Shown here: in pieces, positions 50,700 through 59,606 of the stretch
Numbering within the stretch: the stretch's first letter is position 1
Layout of the letters: every line of letters begins with the position of its first letter
Assembly (NCBI GenBank): GCA_002779605.1
Contig: PEWE01000030.1
Location: forward strand, 140,766-204,765
Reading direction: 5' to 3'
Length of the DNA: 64,000 nucleotides
DNA from: Zetaproteobacteria bacterium CG06_land_8_20_14_3_00_59_53
Lineage (GTDB): Bacteria; Pseudomonadota; Zetaproteobacteria; Mariprofundales; Mariprofundaceae
The notes under the pieces: generated by a model
Told to the model about the DNA's origin: nothing
The model's database searches: none
Seen by the model: only the letters and a program-made list of their open reading frames with translations
Made by a program: the position numbers and the translations under genes

Positions 50700-51095
50700 G
50701 CCTGCCCGCCTTTGCCCGTCATGTCCGCTTTGACTTCTGGTTCCGCTTTTGACTCCGGGTCCCACTTCTAGCTGTGCCGGTTCACAGCTGCTTGTGGCCT
50801 TCTTTGCTTCTTTCTTGGCCACACAAGAAAGAAGAAGACTGTGAGCAAAGGGCTTCAGGGAACTACGGATTCAACTTGGAAGATGAGTGGTGCTTTCCTT
50901 CTTCTTTGCGTGCTCAAAGAAGAAGCAAGAAAAAGCACCCATGGGTAGCTGTGAACTCCCGGCCCAAGCACACGCCCGACGGGCGCAAACCGGCAATAAG
51001 GCCGCTTTTTTGCGCAAGGCCCCGCCGGGCATGCTCTTAGGCCGGCACAGCTACAAGTGGGACCCGGAATCAAAAGCGGATATAACAGGCAAAAG
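50700..51095. mobile_element. Non-coding composite of inverted repeats, MITE- or REP-like
   Basis: Fills most of the 487-bp gap between groEL and hda. Outer arms of 39 bp are inverted copies of each other with 37 identical bases: 50742-50780 and 51042-51080 (reading CCGGCACAGCTA..AAGCGGA). Inside, 50781-50789 pairs with 50947-50955 (TTCACAGCT/AGCTGTGAA). Two hairpins with 11-bp perfect stems and 6-nt loops lie at 50807-50834 and 50898-50925; the second is flanked by GGTGCTTT and AAAGCACC. No transposase or convincing gene lies within, so a short non-autonomous element or a REP-type repeat is the likeliest reading. Confidence 0.65.
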
Positions 51096-51130
51096 GCTTG
51101 AACCCAGAGGGGTTCAGATGGGACTGAAAA

Positions 51131-51865
51131 TTATTCCCCGGAAAACAATGAGGATTGCCTTGCTGCGGCGAGGTCGTCGCCGATATCGCGGATCTGGCGG
51201 CTGGCCCAGCGGGAGGTCAGGCGTTTGCGCTCGGACAGCGAGGCCTTCTCCATCTGTCCCATGGCATCGATCAATGATGCAAGATCGCGCGGCAGATAAG
51301 TCAGCATCAGGCGGATCACCGCATCGTCGATATTCCACTGCCGGGAGGCCGCCACCGCCTGCAGCACGACATGCAGCTCCGCATCGCTGTGCGGCGGGCG
51401 CATCTCGATCCTTTCCAGCGTCGCCAGACGGGTGACAAGTTCCGGCGGCAGGCCGCTGGTATCCGCGTTGCGCCACATCAGGGCCAGAGGGCGCTGCATC
51501 TCGCGGCTGCGCTCCAGCAGATGGAACAACGCAAGGGCCGTTGCCGTTGATAAAGGCACCGATGGCACATCGATCAGCCACCATGCGGCATGATTCAAGC
51601 TTTCCAGCCAGCCTGCCACCTGTCTTGTGGATGACTGCCCGTTGGCCGCCTGCACCTGCAGCAGCCCTGTCTGCGGATGCTCGACACTCAACACATGGGA
51701 AAGATGGGTCTTGCCCGCCGGGGCATCAGAGCTCAACCAGAGTCTGCCGCCATGCACCAGCCAGAGAGCCAGGCGGTTGTGCGCGGCCTCGACACCTGCA
51801 TGGCGCACCCATTCGGCCCATGCATAACTCGGAGGTAGATGGATATCGAGCAGTTGCTGGCGCAT
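51131..51865 (-). CDS. hda: DnaA-related regulatory protein Hda-like
   Basis: 244 aa AAA+ protein of the DnaA/Hda family. The P-loop equivalent reads SSDAPAGKTHLSHVL (about 44-58), followed by the Walker B region WWLIDVPSVP, then a sensor-like TRLATLERIEMRPP and a lid. Hda brings the beta clamp to DnaA and triggers its ATP hydrolysis after replication begins. An N-terminal QQLLDIHLPP resembles the clamp-binding motif of Hda. Start is uncertain: ATG at 51865, or a GTG nine codons earlier. Lies 43 bp after perM, as in many proteobacteria. Confidence 0.88.
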   Translation of the reverse strand: MRQQLLDIHLPPSYAWAEWVRHAGVEAAHNRLALWLVHGGRLWLSSDAPAGKTHLSHVLSVEHPQTGLLQVQAANGQSSTRQVAGWLESLNHAAWWLIDVPSVPLSTATALALFHLLERSREMQRPLALMWRNADTSGLPPELVTRLATLERIEMRPPHSDAELHVVLQAVAASRQWNIDDAVIRLMLTYLPRDLASLIDAMGQMEKASLSERKRLTSRWASRQIRDIGDDLAAARQSSLFSGE

Positions 51866-51908
51866 CAGACCGGTCCCATCAGGCCGGGACACTCCTTCGG
51901 ACTAGGCA

Positions 51909-52988
51909 TCAAACTGAATCAAGCTTCTGGCTTTCCCGATATCGCCGGTCGATCTCACGCAGCAGCACCGTGGCTGCCGCAGTCACCGGCACCGCGATCA
52001 ACAGGCCGGCAAAGCCGAAACGTTCGGCGGCGATGGTCAGGGCCAGCAGGATCACCAACGGATGCAGGCCAAGTTTGTCGCCCAGCACCTTGGGGGCAAG
52101 ATAGAAGGCCTCGATGATATGCACCACGGTGAACACCAGCAGCACAGCGAGCAGATGAGAATCACCGCCGAAGGTCCACAGAGACATCATACTGGCCGCA
52201 CAGAAACCGCCGATCAGCCCGACATAAGGGATAAATGCCAGCAGGCCCGAGATCAGGCCGATGGCCAGTGCGAACGGGATGCCGGCGATATACAGGCCGA
52301 TGCTGTACAGCACGGAAAGGATCAGACAGACGGAGAACTGGCCGCGCAGGAAGGCACTGATCATGGTATCGATCTCGCCGGTCAGGCGCAGGATCATCTC
52401 GCGGCTGCCGTGAGGCAGGCGGTCGCGCACCATGTTGCCGATCTTCTCCCAGTCGTACAGCAGATAGAAGGAGAACAGCGGCACCAGAATCACTTTGAAC
52501 AGGTTCAGCACCGTGCCGAGCATGCTTGTTACGGCACTTAATCCCCAATGCGCCCACGGTGACAGGTTCTCCATCTTCAGTGCCCGCACCTCTTCATGCA
52601 GCCACTGGCTCCAGCGCTCCAGGTCGCCACCGATATCCACACCGAGATTGGAGAGCACCCAGGGTGCCCATTGATCCTTCAGGCGCAGCACGATATCCGG
52701 CAAGGCCTGCACCACATGGATGGTCTGCGTGATCAGCGGCGGCACAAGCAGCGCCACGCTCAACACAAATGCTCCAAGACCAAACACGAACACCAGCGGT
52801 ACGGCGATGTTGCGCGCGATGCCCTTGCCGTGCAGCCAGTCGACCAGCGGCACCAGCAGATAGGCCATCAGCCAGGCCACCAGCAGCGGACCCGCCACGC
52901 CGGAGAGCAGCCACAGGATGCCGCTCACAGCGAGCAGGAAAAGACCGACACTCAACCACCACTGCCAGGACCGATTTGCCAGCATCAT
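51909..52988 (-). CDS. perM: AI-2E/PerM family transporter
   Basis: 359 aa membrane protein with about eight hydrophobic segments, the first two near 12-50. The large mid-protein soluble stretch, then GLISGLLAFIPYVGLIGGF and a C-terminal PKVLGDKLGLHPLVILLALTI are signature sequences of the AI-2E transporter (PerM) family. Substrate is not known for most members; some export autoinducer-2. Coupled to pgsA by an ATGA overlap and followed by hda. Confidence 0.93.
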   Translation of the reverse strand: MMLANRSWQWWLSVGLFLLAVSGILWLLSGVAGPLLVAWLMAYLLVPLVDWLHGKGIARNIAVPLVFVFGLGAFVLSVALLVPPLITQTIHVVQALPDIVLRLKDQWAPWVLSNLGVDIGGDLERWSQWLHEEVRALKMENLSPWAHWGLSAVTSMLGTVLNLFKVILVPLFSFYLLYDWEKIGNMVRDRLPHGSREMILRLTGEIDTMISAFLRGQFSVCLILSVLYSIGLYIAGIPFALAIGLISGLLAFIPYVGLIGGFCAASMMSLWTFGGDSHLLAVLLVFTVVHIIEAFYLAPKVLGDKLGLHPLVILLALTIAAERFGFAGLLIAVPVTAAATVLLREIDRRYRESQKLDSV

Positions 52989-53539
52989 TGTCTATCCTCC
53001 ATATGCACTGCCTTGAGCGTCCACAGCACCATGTATTGCACACCCGAAACCACCGTGATGACAAAGGTCAGCCAGACGACAAACTGCATCAGGCCCTCGG
53101 GAAATCCATAGGCCATATGCAGCAGCGCAATCAGCACATAGAAGATCTGCACCGTGGTCGTGGCCTTGGAAAGCAGTGTCGGCTCCATGCGCAGGCGCCG
53201 GGTCACCAGTTCATAGAGTGCGGCCCCGCCGATGATGATCGCATCGCGGAACACCACGGCAAGAAATACGAACAGCGGCACCTCGTCCATGTAGAACAGA
53301 CAGACGATGGTACTGACCAGCATCAGCTTGTCGGCCAGAGGATCGAGATAGGCCCCGACCGTGGTTCTCATATTGAAGTGCTTGGCGATGGCCCCGTCGA
53401 GCATATCGGTGAATCCGGCGACGGCCATGAAGATCAGCGCATTGATCGGCTGGTCATCAAGGATGAAATACACAATGACGGGAGTCAGCAGAATGCGCCC
53501 GAGGGTCAGCGTATTGGGGATGTTGATGACCTGACCCAT
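52985..53539 (-). CDS. pgsA: CDP-diacylglycerol--glycerol-3-phosphate phosphatidyltransferase
   Basis: 184 aa CDP-alcohol phosphatidyltransferase with about five membrane segments. It makes phosphatidylglycerophosphate for phosphatidylglycerol and cardiolipin. Catalytic motif: DMLDGAIAKHFNMRTTVGAYLDPLADK, with all aspartates present; the usual AR dipeptide is AK here. NIPNTLTLGRILLTPVIV at the N-terminus matches PgsA. 27 bp after the DUF2066 gene and coupled to perM. Confidence 0.95.
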   Translation of the reverse strand: MGQVINIPNTLTLGRILLTPVIVYFILDDQPINALIFMAVAGFTDMLDGAIAKHFNMRTTVGAYLDPLADKLMLVSTIVCLFYMDEVPLFVFLAVVFRDAIIIGGAALYELVTRRLRMEPTLLSKATTTVQIFYVLIALLHMAYGFPEGLMQFVVWLTFVITVVSGVQYMVLWTLKAVHMEDRQ

Positions 53540-53566
53540 CAGTCGCCTGCGCTCAATGTATCACCC

Positions 53567-54526
53567 CTATCGTGCCAGCAGGCTGCCGTCGGCCTGCCGG
53601 TCCAGCCGGTATCCGCGTCTTGCGAACCATTCACTCAACCAGGTGGCATCGCCGCTCTCAAGCCGCAGGGCATAGCGCTGCATACCGCTGCTCAGGGAGA
53701 GCGGCAACAGCCGGCTCACGCGCGGGTCGCGAGCCAGCGCATCCTCCAGCGCCACCTGTTCCAGCAGGCTTCCGTCACGCTGCACGCTGATCTCGATGGT
53801 GGCTTGATCCGCAGACCGTCCTTCCATCGCCTCCCCGGAAGCCGCATCAGGGTCGAAGGCATAGGCATCGCGCGCCTTCAGCAGCACCTCATCCAGCCAG
53901 GCCTGCAAAGCAGGCAGGGAATCGGCATCGGTGATCTCGCGGGTCTCGGCAAATTCGGCGAGTCTGGTCTGGCCGCGCACCGAAAGCTCGGCATGCAGCG
54001 CATCCAGCCACTGCCAGCCCAGCACCAGGCCCGCCCCGCTGTCGTTCAACTCGATCCCGCGCAGAGCTGCCGTACGTGCGGCCTCTTGCATCAATAGCTG
54101 GCTTGTCTGCTGCATCTCCTGTCCGGGAACATTGCGCACACTGATCAGCAGATGAATTCGCGGCGGAGCGACGAGGGCGGCAATATGTGCCTCGCGAAGC
54201 GCCGCGAACACCCGTTCGCCGTCGAATTCGACCAGCGTGCTATCGCGCCCGGGCACGATGCGGGCCACCATGCGACTGTTCTTTCCCAGTGCATCGGCGC
54301 GCGCCCGCTGGGCCAGCGGCACGATCCTGTCCCACAATAGCGGCAAGGCGCCGGCCAGCAGGGCGTTGGTATCCGGCGCGCCCTGCATCGCGGCATCGGC
54401 AGTCACCTCGACACTGAGCCGTGCATCCGCTTCCTGTGCCATCGCGGCAAACGGAACGATGCAGTAAAGCATCATTGCCAGGCCGAGCACGGCGCGACAG
54501 CTGGCGCTCAACAAACTTCCAGTCAT
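53567..54526 (-). CDS. DUF2066 family exported protein
   Basis: 319 aa. A signal peptide (about 1-30, ends FAAMAQEADA) precedes a DUF2066-type domain with ALPLLWDRIVPLAQRA, PGRDSTLVEFDGERVFAALREA and LLGWQWL-like segments. Family function is unknown; it is often found next to perM, hda and pur genes in proteobacteria, and here it lies just upstream of pgsA-perM-hda. Periplasmic location is likely. Confidence 0.8.
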   Translation of the reverse strand: MTGSLLSASCRAVLGLAMMLYCIVPFAAMAQEADARLSVEVTADAAMQGAPDTNALLAGALPLLWDRIVPLAQRARADALGKNSRMVARIVPGRDSTLVEFDGERVFAALREAHIAALVAPPRIHLLISVRNVPGQEMQQTSQLLMQEAARTAALRGIELNDSGAGLVLGWQWLDALHAELSVRGQTRLAEFAETREITDADSLPALQAWLDEVLLKARDAYAFDPDAASGEAMEGRSADQATIEISVQRDGSLLEQVALEDALARDPRVSRLLPLSLSSGMQRYALRLESGDATWLSEWFARRGYRLDRQADGSLLAR

Positions 54527-54540
54527 GACTTGTGAATATG

Positions 54541-55038
54541 TTATTTGACTACCCTCAAATGACCCACGCGGTGGCCTGCCGGAGCCGGGGTGTCTGCATC
54601 GGCGGCGGCTGTGCCTGCCTGTCCATGTCCGGAAGGAGCCACGGCGGCCTGCGTTGACCCTTCAGCATCATCATCGCGCATGCCGCGCACGGCGCTGACC
54701 ACGGCACGGATGGTTTCAGGCACGTCCTCTTCCCAGAGAATGCCGTTCTCCAGCTGCTGCTCGGGCATATAGGCCGCCCAGATGGCATGCATCGGGATCA
54801 CGCAATGAAAAGGACTGCCCGAAAAGGTGAAATCCGATTCAAGAAAGTCGTCGGCAATGTGTATGTGCTGCGGCATGCGCACGTTGAGCACCAGCCTGAG
54901 GGCCGGGTCGCCGCGCAGATGCTCAGGCACGAGCACATCGTCGCCGGTGGTGTTCACCACGATGTAAATCCGCCCGTGCCGCGAAAAATACCCGCGCAAC
55001 TCCCGCGCCTTGGCGGCTCCGGCAAATTCGATGCTCAT
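54541..55038 (-). CDS. sspB: ClpXP protease specificity-enhancing factor SspB
   Basis: 165 aa. SspB brings ssrA-tagged proteins to ClpXP. The fold region shows IYIVVNTTGDDVLVPEHL, LVLNVRMPQHIHIADDFLESDFTFSGSPFHCVIPMHAIWAAY, as in the family. A flexible tail follows, ending in the ClpX-docking peptide HLRVVK, the same as the E. coli XB motif. GGAGGTG lies 5 nt before the ATG. The longer open frame to 55200 runs into rnpB and is rejected. Confidence 0.92.
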   Translation of the reverse strand: MSIEFAGAAKARELRGYFSRHGRIYIVVNTTGDDVLVPEHLRGDPALRLVLNVRMPQHIHIADDFLESDFTFSGSPFHCVIPMHAIWAAYMPEQQLENGILWEEDVPETIRAVVSAVRGMRDDDAEGSTQAAVAPSGHGQAGTAAADADTPAPAGHRVGHLRVVK

Positions 55039-55142
55039 AGGCACCTCCGTTCGACGTATCTTAACCTTGCAAGCCGCACAAAACCAAGCGGCGAAGCTGA
55101 GCGGCGGCAGAAAGCCCCGGAGGGGGCTGCGACAGGAAAACT

Positions 55143-55502
<360 letters not shown>

Positions 55503-55589
55503 GGCGCCGATGGTAGCCATCACAAGCCGAAAGTGCATCCTCGCGATAAGCGCGCTATATTGAGCAGCCCGATACGGGAGCGAGGGACT

Positions 55590-56915
55590 ATGGTGAGACC
55601 CGGCTTGATCATGATTGCCATCTCCTGCCTGCTGTTTGCAGGTCCCTCCGCTTTATTGGCCGCCGACTCCTACACGCATTACGCCAATGAGGATGAAGCC
55701 CCGACCCTGCCCCGTGTCATTCAGGACATCGCCATCAGCGGCCTGCAAAAGACCCGACCGGTCACCGTGCTGCGAGAACTCCCCTTCACTACCGGCGATA
55801 CCTGGCGGGACGGATTCCAACCCACCGCTGAACGCCGCCTGCGCAACACCGGCCTGTTCGCCGAGGTGACGGTCACCCCTCCGGACGATCTGGGCGTGGT
55901 ACACATCCGGGTGCGCGACCGCTGGTCGTTGTTCCTGCTGCCTGAAGGCTCGCGCTCCGACATCGGCAAGACCACTGCAGGCATCACCTTCACCGAGCAC
56001 AATCTGTGGGGCCTGAACCACAACCTGCGGCTGGCCACGCGCGAGGAAACCGGCAAAAACTTCTCTGCACTCAAGGGCACCACGGTTTCGGGCAGCTATC
56101 TGTGGCGACGCATCGGCGACGGCTCGGTGGACATGGGCGTGTCGGCCAACGCCGGCCGCAGGGTGTTCGACACCTTCCAGAATGCACTGCTGGCCAGCGA
56201 GTACAGGGAAAAGAACGTCGGCTGGGCTGCGAAACTATCCATGGCGCATGGCCCTGTACCCGGCGAGGGGTGGAGCAGCTCTCTGGGCTTTTCCAGCTCG
56301 ATTTCCAACTTCACGCTGATCGCCGGCCCGGCTTCGCCCACCGTCATCGATAAACATCGCAATGCCATTCAGGCAGGCATCGCTTACCAGTTCGTCGACG
56401 ACCGCATCACCTGGCTGACCGGCACGCAGTTCGACTACAACTGGGATATCGCACACAAGAGCCTCGGCTCGAACATCAATGTCTATCGCCAGAGTTCCTC
56501 GCTGAGCAGCCATATTCCGCTGACCGACGGCGGCAGCACCTTCGACTTCCGCATCAGCGGCGGAGGGGCCACCGGTAGCGTGGCGCAGGACGGGCTGTTC
56601 GATATCGGTAACAACAGCGGCCTGCGCGGCTACCTGCCAGGTGAATTGCAGGGCACCTATTACACATACAGCAATATCGAAGCGCGTGTACCGATCAAGC
56701 CGGAGAGTAATTTCCACCTTGTCGGCTTCACCGATATCGGACAGATATGGAATCAGGGCAGACCGGCACTCGGCAAGAACGTGATCGTCGGTGTCGGCGC
56801 CGGTGCCCGCCTGACCCTGCGCTGGCTGGTCAAAGGCACCTTCCGTACCGACGTCGCCTACGGTCTTGCCACCAGCCGCTTCCGCTTTTACTTCGGCACC
56901 AATCAGGCGTTCTAG
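55590..56915 (+). CDS. Omp85-like outer membrane barrel with a single POTRA domain
   Basis: 441 aa. Signal peptide at about 1-25 (ISCLLFAGPSALLAA). One POTRA-like domain at about 42-120 (IQDIAISGLQKTRPVTVLREL, RRLRNTGLFAEVTVTP). The rest is predicted beta strands of a barrel, with NSGLRGYLPGE (the family's [RN]GY motif) and a terminal aromatic (TNQAF). This resembles short surface-antigen (bac_surface_Ag) proteins related to BamA and TamA but with fewer POTRA domains. Insertion or secretion role is unknown. The ATG at 55590 follows GGAG. Confidence 0.85.
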   Translation: MVRPGLIMIAISCLLFAGPSALLAADSYTHYANEDEAPTLPRVIQDIAISGLQKTRPVTVLRELPFTTGDTWRDGFQPTAERRLRNTGLFAEVTVTPPDDLGVVHIRVRDRWSLFLLPEGSRSDIGKTTAGITFTEHNLWGLNHNLRLATREETGKNFSALKGTTVSGSYLWRRIGDGSVDMGVSANAGRRVFDTFQNALLASEYREKNVGWAAKLSMAHGPVPGEGWSSSLGFSSSISNFTLIAGPASPTVIDKHRNAIQAGIAYQFVDDRITWLTGTQFDYNWDIAHKSLGSNINVYRQSSSLSSHIPLTDGGSTFDFRISGGGATGSVAQDGLFDIGNNSGLRGYLPGELQGTYYTYSNIEARVPIKPESNFHLVGFTDIGQIWNQGRPALGKNVIVGVGAGARLTLRWLVKGTFRTDVAYGLATSRFRFYFGTNQAF

Positions 56916-57085
56916 AATCTTCACCACAAAGGCACAGAGACACAAAAAAGCAGAAGTCGAGTTCTGGGGGTCTTTCGGTTTTTGACTCGCGCTTGTGGAT
57001 GGGCCGGCACAACTGCAAGCGGGGCCCAAAGTCAAAAAATGCACGGAGGAAGAAAACACTGCACGGATATGCTAGAACCCTGCGC
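56916..57085. repeat. Intergenic repeat-bearing stretch
   Basis: 57003-57038 (GCCGGCACAACTGCAAG..) matches 28 of 36 bases of the right arm of the 50.7-kb element. It is also the right half of a hairpin: TTTTTGACT and GCTTG upstream (56981-56997) pair with CAAGC and AGTCAAAAA. The earlier part, CACCACAAAGGCACAGAGACAC, looks like a common dispersed sequence. No gene. Confidence 0.55.
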
Positions 57086-57685
57086 ATGATCCCATCCGCC
57101 GCCATCATCTGGTTGACCGCCTTCACCTTCGGCCTGTCCCACTCCCTGCTGGCCGGAAACCCGTGCAAGGCATGGGCCGCCGCCCGCGGAGTCATGCCCT
57201 CCACCTACCGCCTGCTCTACTCCATCCTCGCCACGGTGCTCACCGCCCTGTGGCTGTGGCTTGTTCACTCCCTGCCGGATGCCCCGCTGTATGCCTTTAC
57301 AGGGATGCCCGCCGTACCGCTATATGCCCTGCAGGCAGCCGGACTGATGGTCATCCTGCTCAGCTTCCGCGCCTTCGATGCCGCCGTGTTCCTCGGCCTG
57401 AAACCGCTGCCGGAAGGCGGTGAATCCTTCGTCGAGAGCGGCATCTATCGGCACATGCGCCACCCGATGTACACCGGTTTCGTGCTGTTGATGCTGGCCA
57501 GCCCCGTGCACAGCATCAACAGCCTGCATGTCGCGCTGGCCGTAAGCACCTACTTCATCATCGGCAGCATCTTCGAGGAGCGCCGCATGCTGGCCGCACA
57601 TCCGCACTACGCCGGGTACCGCCGTCGCGTATCCGCTTTTCTGCCCATCGGGTCTTTCTTCCGCAGCCCCGCTGATTCACAATAG
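57086..57685 (+). CDS. Methyltransferase-like membrane protein (NnrU/ICMT/PEMT-type)
   Basis: 199 aa with about five membrane segments. The C-terminal half has GIYRHMRHPMYTGFVLLML and IFEERRMLAAHPHYAGYRRRV, the SAM-binding pattern of isoprenylcysteine carboxyl methyltransferase and phospholipid N-methyltransferase-like proteins. Substrate is unknown. No good Shine-Dalgarno before the ATG at 57086; a long open frame upstream overlaps the barrel gene and repeat and is rejected. Followed 5 bp later by the CDF gene. Confidence 0.82.
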   Translation: MIPSAAIIWLTAFTFGLSHSLLAGNPCKAWAAARGVMPSTYRLLYSILATVLTALWLWLVHSLPDAPLYAFTGMPAVPLYALQAAGLMVILLSFRAFDAAVFLGLKPLPEGGESFVESGIYRHMRHPMYTGFVLLMLASPVHSINSLHVALAVSTYFIIGSIFEERRMLAAHPHYAGYRRRVSAFLPIGSFFRSPADSQ

Positions 57686-57690
57686 GCCGC

Positions 57691-58641
57691 ATGAATTCCA
57701 CAGTAGCGAGCCCGCAAAACCCCGAGGCAAAAAGCACCCCGGAGTCCGCGCGCCTGATGCGCCTGGCCACCTACGCCTCCACCGGCGTTGCCTGCACACT
57801 GATCACCGCCAAACTGATTGCCTGGCTGATGACCGATTCGGTCAGCCTGTTCGCCACACTGATCGATTCCTGCCTCGATGCACTGGCCTCCATCATCAAT
57901 CTGCTGGCCGTGCGCCATGCGCTGGAACCGGCCGACAAGACGCACCGATTCGGGCACGGCAAGGCGGAATCCCTCGCCGGCCTCGGTCAGTCCACGTTCA
58001 TTTGCGGCTCCGCCCTGTTTCTGGTGCTCGAAGGCATCAATCGCATGATTCACCCGCAAACACTTGGCTCAGCCACCCTCGGCATCGCGGTGATGATTTT
58101 CTCCATTGTAACAACTCTCGGTCTGGTCATTTTCCAGAGCCATGTCATCAGAAAAAGCGGGTCCACAGCCATCAAGGCCGATCACCTGCACTACAAGACT
58201 GACCTTCTGATCAACGGCAGTGTGATTGTCGCCCTGCTGTTGACGGTATACGGATGGAACGGTTCCGACCCGGTTTTCGCCCTCGCTATCGCCGCCTACA
58301 TCTTCTACAGCGCCATCGAAATCATGCGTGAATCGCTGGATCACCTGATGGATCGGGAGCTTCCACCGGAAGACCGGGCCATGGTGAAAGAGATTGTGCA
58401 CAGCCATCCGGAAACCCGCGGTATGCACGACCTGCGCACCCGCAAATCGGGCACCACCCAGTTCATTCAGCTGCATCTGGAGCTGGACGACAACCTTAAG
58501 CTCATCGAGGCGCATCGCATCTCCGATGAGGTGGAGGCCAATATCATGGCCGCTTTCCCGGATGCCGAGGTCATCATCCATGAGGACCCCGCCAGCATCG
58601 ACGAACGGATCGCGGTATTCGCGGACAAGGGGGCAGTATGA
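57691..58641 (+). CDS. fieF: Cation diffusion facilitator transporter (FieF-like)
   Basis: 316 aa. Six membrane segments and a cytosolic C-terminal metal domain. Site A residues: DSCLDALASIINL in helix 2 and HYKTDLLIN in helix 5, as in FieF. HRFGHGKAESLAGLGQSTFICGSALFLVLEGI is close to E. coli FieF. It exports Fe2+/Zn2+-type divalent cations in exchange for protons. The C-terminal domain has VHSHPETRGMHDLRTRKSG. An ATGA overlap couples it to the secretin-like gene. Confidence 0.95.
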   Translation: MNSTVASPQNPEAKSTPESARLMRLATYASTGVACTLITAKLIAWLMTDSVSLFATLIDSCLDALASIINLLAVRHALEPADKTHRFGHGKAESLAGLGQSTFICGSALFLVLEGINRMIHPQTLGSATLGIAVMIFSIVTTLGLVIFQSHVIRKSGSTAIKADHLHYKTDLLINGSVIVALLLTVYGWNGSDPVFALAIAAYIFYSAIEIMRESLDHLMDRELPPEDRAMVKEIVHSHPETRGMHDLRTRKSGTTQFIQLHLELDDNLKLIEAHRISDEVEANIMAAFPDAEVIIHEDPASIDERIAVFADKGAV

Positions 58642-59567
58642 ATATGCGTGTTGTTCGCCTGATGCTGGCAGCCCTGCTGCCTCTTGTTTCCTTCACTGCC
58701 CCTGCGCTTGCCGACACTGAAACCATCGAGGTGATGCACCTGCCGCTGGATGAAGCGGCAGCCGCCGTGCAGACCCAGCTGTCCAATGATGCGCGCATCG
58801 CGCAGATGCCTTCGCGCCGTCTGCTGATCATCACCGACGATGCGGCACATATCGAACAGGCACGCGCATTCCTGCGCAAGCTGGATACAGCACCCGTGCA
58901 GCTTGCCGTGCGGGTGCAGCTTGCCGAGCAATACTCCAGCAGCGGCAGCAGGGTTTCCGCCGCCCTGCCCGGCGGCTGGGTGCAGATCGATGCCGGAGCC
59001 GCATCACGGCATGGCGATAACCGTCGCGATTTCATGTTGCGCACCTCTTCCGGCGCCTCCGGCCATATCGAGGCGGGCGAGATCCGCGCCGTGGATACAG
59101 GCGTGCGCCAGTATCTGACGGCGCACGGCATCGTGTCCGAAAACAATGTGGAGATGCTTGATGTCACCGGCGGCTTCGATGTGCAGGCCACACTGCTGCC
59201 GGGAGACCGCGTGCGTGTGAACATCCACCCCTGGCTCAGGAACGATGCTGCGGACAGCGGTATGGAAGCCAAAACCGAGATGCTGATCGATGCCGGCAGC
59301 ACGCTGTCCGTCGGCCAGCCGCCCGCCACGAGCAATGTGCCGATCCGCATCAATGCCCAGCCCAGAGTCGGGCAGGCCGCCGCCGGTCAGCGCTTCATGG
59401 TTGCAGAAGCGGATACCGAGGTGACGGTGAATCTCGGCGAAAACATCACCCTCGCCTCCTCCGGCAGCGCCGCAGCCGATTTCTCCACCGCCCTGCTCAG
59501 CGTCAACGAATTCAACAAGCGCAACGATCTGCTCATCACCCTGACCATCACCAAAGCCGGCATGTAA
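58638..59567 (+). CDS. Short secretin-like protein (NolW and truncated secretin domain)
   Basis: 309 aa. Signal peptide (about 1-25, cleavage after APALA). A NolW/N1-type domain follows (VMHLPLDEAAAAVQTQL..LLIITDDAAHIEQARAFLRKLD), then a beta-rich region that resembles part of the secretin C-terminal domain (VQLAVRVQLAEQ, MLIDAGSTLSVG). It is far shorter than a normal secretin and has no visible lipobox or membrane-spanning loop. Function unknown; coupled to the cation transporter gene by a 4-bp overlap. Confidence 0.72.
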   Translation: MNMRVVRLMLAALLPLVSFTAPALADTETIEVMHLPLDEAAAAVQTQLSNDARIAQMPSRRLLIITDDAAHIEQARAFLRKLDTAPVQLAVRVQLAEQYSSSGSRVSAALPGGWVQIDAGAASRHGDNRRDFMLRTSSGASGHIEAGEIRAVDTGVRQYLTAHGIVSENNVEMLDVTGGFDVQATLLPGDRVRVNIHPWLRNDAADSGMEAKTEMLIDAGSTLSVGQPPATSNVPIRINAQPRVGQAAAGQRFMVAEADTEVTVNLGENITLASSGSAAADFSTALLSVNEFNKRNDLLITLTITKAGM

Positions 59568-59606
59568 CCCAGCTTTTCGCCTGGCAGTTTGATTGATCTT
59601 CAGCGA

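Noticed and set aside
50855..51073. Small minus-strand frame within the repeat element
   Set aside because: It overlaps the hairpins, has a cysteine-rich but unrelated composition and no ribosome binding site.
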